Shown: piece after piece, positions 34,853 to 43,734 of the stretch | Numbering within the stretch: position 1 is the stretch's first letter | Layout of the letters: every line of letters starts with the position of its first letter | NCBI GenBank assembly: GCA_020161935.1 | Contig: JAIUNI010000022.1 | Span: 1-64,000 of the forward strand | Direction of reading: 5' to 3' | Length of the DNA stretch: 64,000 bases | Source: Chloroflexota bacterium | GTDB lineage: Bacteria > Chloroflexota > Anaerolineae > Aggregatilineales > Phototrophicaceae | The notes under the pieces: generated by a model | Seen by the model: only the letters and a program-made list of their open reading frames with translations | The model's database searches: none | Told to the model about the DNA's origin: nothing | Program-made: the position numbers and the translations under genes

Positions 34853-36520
34853 ATGAGCGACGAGCTTTTTAAAAAAGTACTGGCGATCCTCATCGCCCTC
34901 GTGACCGTCATCGCCACCGGCATCGCCTTCCTGCAAAGTGACGCAGGCAACCGTGATGACCGCGCCGGACGCGACGCGACCCGCTTGGCAATTGAACTCG
35001 TCAGCCGGCGGGTGAACGGCGAAACGCGCGTCAACTTCGACTACGACGAAGCCTACCAGAAGTATGTCGAGATGGGGACGCTGGCACTCGCCGCAGAAAA
35101 CCGTGGCGACTCAGCCGGAAGCGCCCGCTACGAACTGCTTCAGGAATCGTTCTTAAAACTCAGTCCCATTATGCAGCCCCCCTACTTCGACATCGAAACC
35201 GGGGAAATGGACTACAACCGCTATGTGGCAGATGTCTACCTGACCGATGTCATCCGCATGAACGAGCAGTATACGGCAGCGGCAGCGGTCAAAGACGCAT
35301 GGGACACCAAAGCCAACACCTATATCGTTCACCTCACGATTTTGGCGGTGGCACTGTTCCTGCTCGGCCTTTCCGCCACCATCGAAGTCAATCGCCCGCG
35401 AATTATCTTCACGGTGGTCGGCCTCGCGATGGCAGCCTTTGCTACGGTTTGGGCCATCAGCACCTACGCCCAGCCGGTGTTCGACCTGCGCCAGCAGCCG
35501 GAAGCCATCGAAGCCTTTGTCAACGGTTCGTTGTTGATCGAAGATGAGCAGCCAGAAGCAGCAGTCGAAGCCTTCAACACTGCCATCACCACCGTGCCGG
35601 ATTATGCCGCCGCGTATGTCGCCCGCAGCACCGCCTACACCAACATGGGCAGCTACGAAGCTGCCATCACCGACGTGCAGCAGGCGCGGGGCTTGGGGAC
35701 TGAAAGCGCTAACATCGTCGGTGAGCAGGCGTGGTTGGAATACTTGGCAGGGCGCTTTGACGACTCCATCGCCACCGGACGCGCCGCGCTCGAACAATTC
35801 CCCGATACGGCTGACCTGTGGATTCAACTCGATATTGCGCTCGCGCTGCTGGCGAAGGGCGACATCGAAGCCGCCCAAGCCGAGTATCAGCAAAGCATGA
35901 CGGTCGCCATCCAAGCCGTGACCGATGCTCGCAGCCGGAATGAAGCGATTTCACCTGAATTATGGTTATCGCTCACGGGTGCATCCGATGATCTGGTTGA
36001 CTTGAGCTTGATCGCCCAGAGTGACGAGGGTGTGCCGCCGCTGGAAACCCTGCAAGACCCTGAAGGCATTGTCGAAGCCGCGCCGCAGTTGATCGACGAC
36101 CTGCGTAATCTCGCCGTGTCGCTGGAATTTTACGGCAGACCACCCGACGAACCCATCACCGCCGAGATCGAAACCCTCGAATTTGGCGAACCGCTATACG
36201 ATGAAGACGAAAATGTCACCGGACACGAGGTTTCGGACGAATTTGAATATGGGGTTACGGAAATGGATGCCCTGTTCAACTTCAGCGGGATGCAGGACGG
36301 TCAGGATATACTGGTGAAGGTCTACATCAACGGCGCGGAAGATGCCTCGTGGCGCAAGCTGTTGACGTGGGAACTCGGTGCGGAAGGGTCAGCTATTATC
36401 CCACTGGCGATTGCCTACAGCGACACGTTTGTCATCCAGCCCAACTACTACTTCGTCGAACTCTACATCGACGGGCAGGTTGCGGCTGAGGGCGGCTTCA
36501 CCGTCCTCGAACCGGAATAA
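34853..36520 (+). CDS. Membrane protein with TPR region, paired with the preceding gene
   Basis: A 555-residue protein. Residues 8-27 form a helix (VLAILIALVTVIATGIAF), then an outer loop, two helices at about 162-206 (the first in YIVHLTILAVALFLLGLSA), then a soluble part with about four TPR units (AAVEAFNTAITTVPDYAAAYV, and so on) and a C-terminal beta-rich domain (QDILVKVYINGAEDASWRK). The first 206 residues repeat the plan of the upstream protein. TPRs suggest it gathers partners at the membrane. No enzyme motif seen. Function unknown. Confidence 0.78.
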   Translation: MSDELFKKVLAILIALVTVIATGIAFLQSDAGNRDDRAGRDATRLAIELVSRRVNGETRVNFDYDEAYQKYVEMGTLALAAENRGDSAGSARYELLQESFLKLSPIMQPPYFDIETGEMDYNRYVADVYLTDVIRMNEQYTAAAAVKDAWDTKANTYIVHLTILAVALFLLGLSATIEVNRPRIIFTVVGLAMAAFATVWAISTYAQPVFDLRQQPEAIEAFVNGSLLIEDEQPEAAVEAFNTAITTVPDYAAAYVARSTAYTNMGSYEAAITDVQQARGLGTESANIVGEQAWLEYLAGRFDDSIATGRAALEQFPDTADLWIQLDIALALLAKGDIEAAQAEYQQSMTVAIQAVTDARSRNEAISPELWLSLTGASDDLVDLSLIAQSDEGVPPLETLQDPEGIVEAAPQLIDDLRNLAVSLEFYGRPPDEPITAEIETLEFGEPLYDEDENVTGHEVSDEFEYGVTEMDALFNFSGMQDGQDILVKVYINGAEDASWRKLLTWELGAEGSAIIPLAIAYSDTFVIQPNYYFVELYIDGQVAAEGGFTVLEPE

Positions 36521-36540
36521 AGCTAACGTCACAACCATTT

Positions 36541-36569
36541 GTAGGGGTTTGCCGCTGGTAAACCCCTAC
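36541..36569. repeat. GTAGGG hairpin after the TPR membrane gene
   Basis: GTAGGGGTTTGCC (36541-36553) pairs with GGTAAACCCCTAC (36557-36569), with one G-T pair and a 3-base loop. No T tract, so termination would need another signal. Confidence 0.7.
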
Positions 36570-36745
36570 CATAACCACAACGGAAACCTCCATGCCCCAC
36601 ACCACCAACCGCAGCCCGTTTCATGAAGGGCGCACGCTGCTTTTATAACGCCGTAAACAGCCATTTAAATACGATATTAAGCTCACCCTTTTCTCAGCCT
36701 CAAAGAGTAGAATAGAAGTATTCCGTTTATCACGCAGGACACCCT

Positions 36746-37816
36746 ATGGACATCACCTTCGACACGCCACCGGCACTGCTGGCTGACCGCTTCAAAACAC
36801 TGCGTTACGACGAGGACGCGAAAGCCGTTGTCGTCCTTGACCGCCGCAAGTACCCCTTTCAAACCGAGTTTGTCACCCTCCGCACGGTAGAAGAAGTCGC
36901 AGTCGCGATTGAGGATATGACCGTGCAGGGTGGCCCGCCGCTTGCCTATGTGGCAGGGCTGGGCTTGGCGATGGCAGCGCGCGACCTCGATGCCTCGCCG
37001 ACGCGGCAGGCGGTTTACTTGGAGCAGGTCGCCAAGCGGCTGCTCGCCACCCGCCCGACGGCTGACGACCTTAACCACATCATTCCGGCGGCGCTGGCGG
37101 TTGCCCACGATGCCCTGCGCGAAAACCGCGATCCATTCCGCGCCACGCTCGATTACGTCAACAGTGAGATCGAACGCGGCAATACCGTCAGCCGCCTGTG
37201 TGGGCAGCAAGCCGCGCGGCTGGTCAACGACGGCGACCAAATCCTCACCCACTGTATCGCCGGTGCGGCCTTGTGCTGGATGCTGTGGACAGCCAAGCAG
37301 CAGGGGAAAAATATCACCTTAGTGGGCTGTGAAACACGGCCTTACTTCCAAGGTGCGCGTTTGACTGCCGCCAGTGCGACCGAGATGGGCATTCCCTTTA
37401 AGCTGATTACCGATGGCATGAGCGCCCACCTGATGAGCGTGGGTAAACTCGACAAATTCATCTGCGCCGCCGACCGTGTGACGCTCGACGGACACATCAC
37501 CAACAAAATCGGCACGCTCCAACACGCCATCAGCGCCCACCACTTCGGTAAGCCCTTTTACGTGCTGGGTTACGATGGCCCCGACCCCAAAACCGCGACC
37601 GGCGCGGACATCCCGATTGAGTGGCGCAAGCCGGACGAGATTTTTTACGCGCGTGGGGAAACCGGCACGGTACGCACAGCCATTCATGGCATCGACGGCT
37701 ACTATCCGGCTTTCGACATCACACCGCCGCACCTCATCAGCGCCATCTGCACCGACAGGGGCATCTTCGCGCCGAATAACATCAGCGCGTATTTTGATGA
37801 GGAATCAAAGACCTAA
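36746..37816 (+). CDS. MtnA-like aldose-1-phosphate isomerase (eIF-2B superfamily)
   Basis: A 356-residue protein of the MtnA group, which converts 5-methylthioribose-1-phosphate to the ribulose form in methionine salvage. The expected catalytic Cys (C170, LTHCIAGA) and Asp (D243, CAADRVTLDG followed by TNKIGT) are present, as is GCETRPYFQGARLTA. The N-terminal substrate loop is unusual (VQGGPPLAYVA where MtnA usually has a RGAPAIG motif), so the substrate may differ, for example 5-deoxyribose phosphate or another pentose phosphate. No other methionine-salvage gene is nearby. It converges with the NTF2-like gene, overlapping by four bases. Confidence 0.82.
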   Translation: MDITFDTPPALLADRFKTLRYDEDAKAVVVLDRRKYPFQTEFVTLRTVEEVAVAIEDMTVQGGPPLAYVAGLGLAMAARDLDASPTRQAVYLEQVAKRLLATRPTADDLNHIIPAALAVAHDALRENRDPFRATLDYVNSEIERGNTVSRLCGQQAARLVNDGDQILTHCIAGAALCWMLWTAKQQGKNITLVGCETRPYFQGARLTAASATEMGIPFKLITDGMSAHLMSVGKLDKFICAADRVTLDGHITNKIGTLQHAISAHHFGKPFYVLGYDGPDPKTATGADIPIEWRKPDEIFYARGETGTVRTAIHGIDGYYPAFDITPPHLISAICTDRGIFAPNNISAYFDEESKT

Positions 37817-38205
37817 CGCTGTTTCGCGCGGTTCAGCGTATAAATGACATTCAAGATCAACCAGTTACCACCTTCGTTCAGGAGGTGCAGGTAATCAATA
37901 TAAGTCACCGTTTCGACGCGAGCATCCGCGACTTCTTCACAGATGTCGAGAATATCGACCTTGTAGTACAGTTTATCGCGCGGCACTTTGGTTCCGCCGC
38001 CCGCGCGGGTAAAGCGCAGCATGTCGTCTTTGGTTAAATCCACGAAAACAGGTTCGCCGCTGCCCGTCTGCCGTTCAATCGCCCGCTTAACCAGTTTCGG
38101 GTGCAGCGCCCGTTCCATGCGTGCCACATCACCGTCAAACCAGCCTTCAGCATAGTCCATCGCCGCTGTGCGAATGGCAACTTCATCGGTTGATTTTTCA
38201 GACAT
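37813..38205 (-). CDS. NTF2-like (lumazine-binding/SnoaL-type) protein
   Basis: A 130-residue NTF2-fold protein, similar to the putative lumazine-binding family. The signature YAEGWFDGDVARMERALHP is the start of the cone-shaped fold, and the C-terminal strand WLILNVIYTLN is typical. Such proteins bind small molecules or act as simple enzymes; no activity can be assigned. It stands alone with its promoter in the repeat-bearing gap to 38452. Confidence 0.8.
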   Translation of the reverse strand: MSEKSTDEVAIRTAAMDYAEGWFDGDVARMERALHPKLVKRAIERQTGSGEPVFVDLTKDDMLRFTRAGGGTKVPRDKLYYKVDILDICEEVADARVETVTYIDYLHLLNEGGNWLILNVIYTLNRAKQR

Positions 38206-38315
38206 GATGTGGACTCCTTTTAGCGGCTCATCAGCTAGAAATGGGATACGCCCACTTAGATTAGCGGGCGTATCAAGACAGGGTTAGAAAGCGTTTGAGA
38301 AGCGCTGAAAATACC

Positions 38316-38392
38316 GGACAGCATGTATGTTGTCCCTACAAAATGCGACCGTATGAGAGGAATTTCTTGTAGGGACACGATGTATCGCGTCC
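38316..38392. repeat. Two GTAGGG hairpins in opposite orientation
   Basis: GGACAGCATGTATGTTGTCC with CTACA (38316-38340), then TTGTAGGGACACGATG with TATCGCGTCC (38368-38392). They lie in the gap between the flavoenzyme and NTF2-like genes. Confidence 0.75.
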
Positions 38393-38452
38393 GCTTACTT
38401 AACCCCAAACCTACTTTTAAACGGCTTCATATATAGATACAAATCGGCGCAA

Positions 38453-39877
38453 TTACGTCGTTTCCAAGCGCCAGCCTGCCGGTTGGATATTCTGGTTCAC
38501 GCGGAACAAGTTGTACGGATCGTACTTGGTTTTGATCTCCACCAACCGCGCGTAATTATCACGGTAAGCCGCTTTCACACGCTCCTGCCCCTCGTCCATA
38601 ATCATGTTGATGTACGCGCCCCCTGCCGAATGCGGGTGAATGGCTTCCGAGTACGCCTTCGCCCACGCAATCGTTTGCTCTTTATGGGCGGGGTCCGAGT
38701 CAACACCGGCGATCACCATGCCCCAGTTGGCATCACGGTAGCTAAACGCCGTGTCATTCTTACCCACCCGCTGCGGCGCACCGCTGATCGGGTACAGGTG
38801 CATGGTCGATTGCAGCGTCGGGATCTGTGAGCCGTGCTTCACATGCTCGGCAATCGCTTCTTCGCTCAAGTCCTTGATCCAATCCGCCCGCCAGTACCAC
38901 TGTAAGCCCGGTGGGTACAGGCCGTCAAACATGGCTTGCAACGCCGGTTGGGGCAGCGGGCCAACAAAATCCAGAGCCGGCGGCCCAAAACTGCGAATGG
39001 GGGCGAAAACTTCCTCCGCCTTCTCCAGCGGCCCCGCGTAGCACCACACGACACCGCACATCTGCTTGTTGTGCAAATGCTCCGGGAACGGCGCGGCAGG
39101 TGGAACCCGCAGGAACGCGAACCAACCGTTCATCTCTTCCGGCGCGGTGATGATGTAATCGCGGTAAAAACGCATCGCCTCTGCCGCTTGGTCGAGTTCC
39201 CAGAGCATCGGCCCCGCATACACGGTGCTGATCTCGTGCAGGCGGAACAGGAAGGAGGTCACCACACCGAAGTTACCACCGCCGCCCCGCACCGCCCAGA
39301 ACAGGTCTTGGTTCTCCTCCGCGCTGGCAGTCACAAAGCGCCCATCCGCCAGCACCATATCAACACTCAGCAGGTTATCCAGCGTCAGCCCGCAGGTACG
39401 CGCCAGATGCCCCAACCCACCGCCCAACGTCAGCCCGCCGACACCAGTGGTCGAAATGATGCCGCTGGGTGTCACCATCCCAAACGCATGAGTCGCGTGG
39501 TCAACATCGCCCCATGTGCAGCCACCTTCCGCCCGAACCGTCTTAGCGGTTGGGTCAACGCGAATGCCCTTCATCTCCGACAGGTCAATCACCAACCCAT
39601 TGTCGCAGCTCCCCAGCCCCGGCCCATTATGACCGCCGCCCCGTATCGCCAGCAGCAGCTTATTCGCCCGTGCGAAATTGACCGATTGGATCACATCCGC
39701 CACATTGGCGCAGCGCACAATGAACGCCGGATATTTATCAATCATCGCGTTGTAGAGGCTTCGCACCTCGTCGTAATCCCCATCCGTTGGACGAATAAGC
39801 CGCCCGCGCAAACTGCTTTGAAAATCCTGAACCTGATTTTCGTCAACAAGGGTCGCCCATTCACGTTCTTTATACAT
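38453..39877 (-). CDS. FAD-dependent oxidoreductase, berberine-bridge type
   Basis: A 474-residue flavoenzyme with the PCMH FAD-binding domain (IRGGGHNGPGLG, whose His is the usual covalent FAD link) and the C-terminal BBE segment (YDPYNLFRVNQNIQP). The second attachment Cys found in bicovalent members is absent (TTGVGGLTLGGG has no Cys), so a single covalent bond is predicted. Relatives oxidise sugars, alcohols or alkaloid-like compounds using oxygen. There is no signal peptide. The hydrolase-LuxR gene upstream on the same strand may control it. Confidence 0.88.
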   Translation of the reverse strand: MYKEREWATLVDENQVQDFQSSLRGRLIRPTDGDYDEVRSLYNAMIDKYPAFIVRCANVADVIQSVNFARANKLLLAIRGGGHNGPGLGSCDNGLVIDLSEMKGIRVDPTAKTVRAEGGCTWGDVDHATHAFGMVTPSGIISTTGVGGLTLGGGLGHLARTCGLTLDNLLSVDMVLADGRFVTASAEENQDLFWAVRGGGGNFGVVTSFLFRLHEISTVYAGPMLWELDQAAEAMRFYRDYIITAPEEMNGWFAFLRVPPAAPFPEHLHNKQMCGVVWCYAGPLEKAEEVFAPIRSFGPPALDFVGPLPQPALQAMFDGLYPPGLQWYWRADWIKDLSEEAIAEHVKHGSQIPTLQSTMHLYPISGAPQRVGKNDTAFSYRDANWGMVIAGVDSDPAHKEQTIAWAKAYSEAIHPHSAGGAYINMIMDEGQERVKAAYRDNYARLVEIKTKYDPYNLFRVNQNIQPAGWRLETT

Positions 39878-40031
39878 AATCGGACTCCTCTATTCTGTTT
39901 AGACTGATGTCAAAGCGGTGACAGACCGAAGTGCTGATGGTGCTTCAAGGCAGCTTCATGCTGTGCCTATGTCACCTACAGTAATCGGCGCTCAGTCCCA
40001 CAGACGAGAGGCAAATGTCCCTAATTTGTCC

Positions 40032-41129
40032 CTATTGATGAGTATCGAATCCGGCTTCGCGTGCCAGCACAATCGCTTGCCCACGGCTGGTCACATCCAG
40101 CTTTTCGTAAATGCGCGAGATGTAATTCCGCACGGTCTTGGGGGTAATCACCAACGTCTGCGCGATCTCATCATTCCGGTAGCCTTGCGCCAGCAGGTGC
40201 AAAATCTGCCGTTCGCGCAGAGTCAAATCCGCAATCGCCAACGGCACGTTAGCGATAGGCTGCGGCGGCTCAGGCTGGTCAGCCGGGAGTTCAAACCCGA
40301 AGAAGTGATAAAACTCGCGCCAGAGTTGGTTCCACGCCGGTTCGGTCGTTAAGATGATATGGTTCTTACTATCCAGCGGCACGAAACGCGCCTCTGCCAT
40401 ATGCACCGCGATAATCCGGCCTTCTTCAAAGGGTACGGCAGCGTCATGTTTGGGGTGTAAAACGAGGGTCGGGGTGCGAACGTTTGTGGCGAGTTCCGGT
40501 ATATAAATCTGGTTATAAACCTGCTGAAGTTTGACGACATTTTCAGCAGAGGTCGAAATATGTTGTAAGTGATTGATCCACCCAAGCTGTTCAGGTGTCC
40601 CTTCCGGCAGCAGCTCGGTACTGAGGAGCTGTTTATAGGTCGGGTTCTCGCTGGCCCACGCCAGTTTCAGCAGTCGGAGATAAACCTCGGTTTCTTCCGC
40701 CTCAAGTTCCGTGTTATTGCGCCGCGCCATCCCGCGTAAATAGCCGCCGTAAATAATCAGATGAGAAACCCGCTCAGGGTGCCGCAGCGCATAGGTAATA
40801 GCGATCCAACTCCCTTGAGAGATACCCATCAAAGCAAATTGTTCGAGTCCCGCCGCATCAACCACCGTCTCCAGATCACTCACGAGGTCTTCCAGCGTAA
40901 AGCGATCCACCGCCCAATCGGAAAGGCCGCAGCCGCGCGGGTCATAACGGTACAGGCTGTGGTAGCGCGATAAGTTTTCCAACCACGGTCGCCAAACCGG
41001 GTTGTCCAAATCGTGACCGAGATGCGTCAACCACGTTCCAATTTTAACCAGCGGAAGACCCTGCCCAACTTTGGCATAGGCCAGACGTACCCCATCTTGT
41101 GTCACGCAGTAGCGGATTTCCTGAGCCAA
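40032..41129 (-). CDS. Alpha/beta hydrolase fused to a LuxR-type DNA-binding domain
   Basis: A 365-residue one-component regulator. Residues about 1-265 form an alpha/beta hydrolase (nucleophile elbow MGISQGSW; acid and His in the region KHDAAVPF and NHIILTT). Residues about 295-360 are a LuxR helix-turn-helix: LTLRERQILHLLAQGYRNDEIA, then ISRIYEKLDVTSRGQAI. The hydrolase part may sense or cleave a small ester, coupling metabolism to transcription. A helix-turn-helix without a receiver suggests direct ligand control. A plausible target is the downstream flavoenzyme gene. The N-terminal MAQEIRYCVTQDGVRLAY is typical of this fusion class. Confidence 0.87.
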   Translation of the reverse strand: MAQEIRYCVTQDGVRLAYAKVGQGLPLVKIGTWLTHLGHDLDNPVWRPWLENLSRYHSLYRYDPRGCGLSDWAVDRFTLEDLVSDLETVVDAAGLEQFALMGISQGSWIAITYALRHPERVSHLIIYGGYLRGMARRNNTELEAEETEVYLRLLKLAWASENPTYKQLLSTELLPEGTPEQLGWINHLQHISTSAENVVKLQQVYNQIYIPELATNVRTPTLVLHPKHDAAVPFEEGRIIAVHMAEARFVPLDSKNHIILTTEPAWNQLWREFYHFFGFELPADQPEPPQPIANVPLAIADLTLRERQILHLLAQGYRNDEIAQTLVITPKTVRNYISRIYEKLDVTSRGQAIVLAREAGFDTHQ

Positions 41130-41164
41130 TGGCTTTACGTCCTATCGTATCCTTTCCTACTAAA

Positions 41165-41210
41165 CCTTATCCTAGCAGATTCTCAGATCGACCGCATCTG
41201 CCCGCCGTCC
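41165..41210. repeat. 46-bp direct repeat, left copy
   Basis: Identical to 41604-41649. Reads CCTTATCC...CGCCGTCC. The right copy includes the last codons of the SDR gene, so this is a duplicated SDR 3' end without the rest of that gene. Confidence 0.95.
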
Positions 41211-41226
41211 GCACGAAATAGGCGCA

Positions 41227-41577
41227 TTAATTTCTCGTAAAATCTTTCGCGTGTGCCTGTGCTTTGAGCATAATAACAACATGCTCAATCTGGCTGATTT
41301 CGTCTAACTCCGCTTGTTCCTCCGGCGAAGCTAATCCTGCCTGATTGATCGCCAACAAACGCTGCAACCGTTCTTGTGCGCGGTCAGAAACATGAAAATT
41401 CAGCAGGTCATCTGAGGTGGGATTAGATGCCAAAAAATCGATAATTTCGGACGCTGTTTGTACAGCAGGTGTTTTAAAACGGATAAGGCTTAACTCTAGA
41501 ATGGTGGACAGCCAATCGCCCATCGGCTTCAATTGTTGAGCTAGCTGCTCGGTAACCTGTAAGGTGATTTGAACCAT
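41227..41577 (-). CDS. Small antitoxin-like protein of unknown family
   Basis: A 116-residue protein. Seen: an N-terminal beta-type MVQITLQVTEQLAQQL, a helical middle, and the C-terminal HVSDRAQERLQRLLAINQ and EEQAELDEISQIEHVVIML. Similar small proteins are frequent in cyanobacteria and Chloroflexi next to toxin or endonuclease genes, so an antitoxin-like role is inferred, but no partner is present. It is the only gene between the two 46-bp direct repeats and is AT-richer than its neighbours; it looks like an insertion. Confidence 0.72.
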   Translation of the reverse strand: MVQITLQVTEQLAQQLKPMGDWLSTILELSLIRFKTPAVQTASEIIDFLASNPTSDDLLNFHVSDRAQERLQRLLAINQAGLASPEEQAELDEISQIEHVVIMLKAQAHAKDFTRN

Positions 41578-41603
41578 TTCGCATCCCTTCCATCCAGTGT
41601 TAG

Positions 41604-41649
41604 CCTTATCCTAGCAGATTCTCAGATCGACCGCATCTGCCCGCCGTCC
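41604..41649. repeat. 46-bp direct repeat, right copy
   Basis: Identical to 41165-41210. Bases 41622-41649 encode the C-terminus of the SDR protein (GQMRSI). Confidence 0.95.
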
Positions 41650-42404
41650 ACCCGCAGCGTCGCGCCGGTGATGTAGGCCGCCGTGGGCGAAAGCAGGAAC
41701 GCCGCCGCCGCGCCAAAATCATCAATTGTCCCCAGCCGCTTAAGGGGAATCTTGGCGATGCTCTGCTTGTGCACGTCTTCGATGCTGATGTTCTGCCGCT
41801 TGGCCGCCGCTGCATCAAGCTGCGCCACGCGCTCGGTGTCGATGCGCCCCGGAATCAGGTTATTGACGCGGATATTCTTCCCTGCCAGTTCGTCCGCCAG
41901 CGTCTTAACCAACCCCGCCACGCCCGACCGCATCACCGTCGACAGACCCAGCCGTTCAATCGGTTCTTTGATCGACGACGAGGTGATCGTCAGTATCGAG
42001 CCGCCGTTCGTCATGTGGGGGACTGCCGCGCGGATCATCCGCACCGAACTCATTAGCGTCAGTTCAAACGCCGCCTGCCACTGCTCGTCCGTCATATCCA
42101 GCATCAGACCGCCCGGTGGGCCGCCTGCGTTTACCAGCAGCGCGTCAATCACACCCCACTTGGCAGCGGTCGCATCCACCCACGCCGTAATCGAGGCCGC
42201 GTTCGTCACATCGCACGCCGTACCAATCACCTCGGAACCGGTTTCGTCGGTCAGCTTCTTGACGGCACTGTCCACCGAAGCGCTGTCACGGCTGCAAATC
42301 GACACCCGCGCCCCATCCGTCGCCAGCGCCCGCGCCACACCGAAACCTAAACCCTTGCTCGCCGCTGCCACCAGCGCCACTTTCCCGTTAAGTCCTAAAT
42401 CCAT
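41622..42404 (-). CDS. Short-chain dehydrogenase/reductase, atypical active site
   Basis: A 260-residue Rossmann-fold SDR: cofactor motif VALVAAASKGLGFGVA (T-G-x3-G-x-G in the variant A-S-K-G-L-G), NAGG at the end of strand 4, and the C-terminal TGATLRVDGGQ. The usual catalytic Y-x3-K is not found; the equivalent region reads LGLSTVMRSGVAGLVKT, a pattern known from a subgroup of FabG-like proteins with a different active site. It may reduce a different substrate class or use another acid. It lies 112 bases downstream of the DapA-like gene on the same strand. Confidence 0.86.
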   Translation of the reverse strand: MDLGLNGKVALVAAASKGLGFGVARALATDGARVSICSRDSASVDSAVKKLTDETGSEVIGTACDVTNAASITAWVDATAAKWGVIDALLVNAGGPPGGLMLDMTDEQWQAAFELTLMSSVRMIRAAVPHMTNGGSILTITSSSIKEPIERLGLSTVMRSGVAGLVKTLADELAGKNIRVNNLIPGRIDTERVAQLDAAAAKRQNISIEDVHKQSIAKIPLKRLGTIDDFGAAAAFLLSPTAAYITGATLRVDGGQMRSI

Positions 42405-42473
42405 ATTCGTATCTCCTGTACATAACTGAATAACCGTTTCCGGTCGTTGTATAAACTGAGTTCTTGTATTTGA

Positions 42474-42513
42474 TTCCCTCCCCTATTGCTATGGGGGAGG
42501 GTTAGGGTGGGGG
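42474..42513. repeat. CCCTC/GAGGG palindromic repeat
   Basis: CCCTCCCC (42477-42484) faces GGGGGAGGG, then the tail TTAGGGTGGGGG. It lies between the SDR and DapA-like genes. Related units occur at 66-105, 9155-9235, 19367, 43514 and 49728. Confidence 0.75.
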
Positions 42514-42516
42514 TTT

Positions 42517-43434
42517 CTACAGACTAACCTTCGCCGTCGGGTCACTAATCCCCACCCGCTTCAGCACCCACCCGATCTCGTCGTGCGTTCCCGCGTCAAT
42601 CGGCACAAACGGGTTTCGCAGCGTCGCCGAAGCCATCGCCCCGCGCCGGTACAGCAGTTCCTTGCGGATGGTCAGGTTGATAATCGGCTGGTTTTCGTAG
42701 CGGATCAGCGGCAGATATTGGTCAAAAATCTGCTCCGCCCGTGCGAAGTCTTTGGCTTGGAAGGCTTGGAACACCGCCACCAGAATCTCGGTGAAGGCGA
42801 ACCCCGTCATCGTGCCGGATGCCCCACGCCGCAGTTCTTCCAGCAGGAACATGCCGCCCAACCCGCCGAAAATCTCGAACTTGTCCGTCCGCTCGCGGAT
42901 CGCGCCGATCTTCTCCATCAGCGGCGGGTCTTCCAGCTTCAGGTAACGGGCATTCGGGATTTTCTCCGCCAGCGCCGCCAGCATATCCGCTGACATGAAC
43001 ACCCCGTTCACGGGTGGGAAGTCCTGCACCACAATCGGCTGGTCGATCTGCGCGGCGATGTCGCTGTACAGGCCGATGATCTGGTCATCCGTCGGCTTGT
43101 TCATGCGCGGCGGCGCGATCATCACACCCGCCGCTCCTGATGCGAACGCCGCTTTGCTCAGGCTGATGCAGGTCGCGGGGTCTTCATGGCTCGTTCCCAC
43201 GACCACCGGCACACGTCCTGCCACCGTGTCGATCACCGTATCCACCACCGTTCGCCGTTCCTCGACGCTCATCTTGGCGGCCTCGCCCAGCACACCGAGG
43301 ATCGTCAGCCCGTACGCGCCCTTATCCAGTTGGAACTCAACCAGCTTCTTCAAGCTCTCGATGTCCAGCGCCGTATCCGGTGCGAACGGTGTCGCCAGAA
43401 TATTGAAAATCCCGCTTATCTTTTGGGTCATCAT
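42517..43434 (-). CDS. DapA-like aldolase (dihydrodipicolinate synthase family)
   Basis: A 305-residue TIM-barrel aldolase. The Schiff-base Lys lies in ARYLKLEDP, and the phosphate/carboxylate loop VLGVLGEAAKMS replaces the classic G-T-T-G-E (here LGEAAK). The Tyr of the DapA relay is absent (VVQDFPPVNG), so true lysine-pathway activity is unlikely; relatives act as 2-keto-acid or sugar-acid aldolases or dehydratases. Two adjacent ATGs begin the gene. It lies upstream of the SDR on the same strand, a common pairing in sugar-acid breakdown. Confidence 0.86.
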   Translation of the reverse strand: MMTQKISGIFNILATPFAPDTALDIESLKKLVEFQLDKGAYGLTILGVLGEAAKMSVEERRTVVDTVIDTVAGRVPVVVGTSHEDPATCISLSKAAFASGAAGVMIAPPRMNKPTDDQIIGLYSDIAAQIDQPIVVQDFPPVNGVFMSADMLAALAEKIPNARYLKLEDPPLMEKIGAIRERTDKFEIFGGLGGMFLLEELRRGASGTMTGFAFTEILVAVFQAFQAKDFARAEQIFDQYLPLIRYENQPIINLTIRKELLYRRGAMASATLRNPFVPIDAGTHDEIGWVLKRVGISDPTAKVSL

Positions 43435-43513
43435 CCCTCACTCGCTAATCACAAAATGGTTGCCAAATTTTCACCCCGTAACTTTCGGATAAACTTGCCT
43501 ACTCGTGTATAAA

Positions 43514-43556
43514 GCCCTTCTCTTGCATGCGGGGGAGAAGGGTTGGGATGAGGGGG
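43514..43556. repeat. CCCTC/GAGGG-class palindrome
   Basis: GCCCTTCTC (43514-43522) faces GAGAAGGGTTGGGATGAGGG. The rest of the gap 43435-43734 shows no other feature I can support. Confidence 0.65.
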
Positions 43557-43734
43557 TCAACTAGCGCCTATTATGAACTGCCATCACCGGATGTGCCATG
43601 CAGGTGGTTGAAATTTGGTATTAAAATCGCATGAGGCGTAGTCTAATCGTCAGGCACACGTCCCCACAACGAAAAAGGGTTTGTGGTATCATGTGGCGCA
43701 ATTGTCATTCAGCATGTTTGGAGACCAAGACCGG

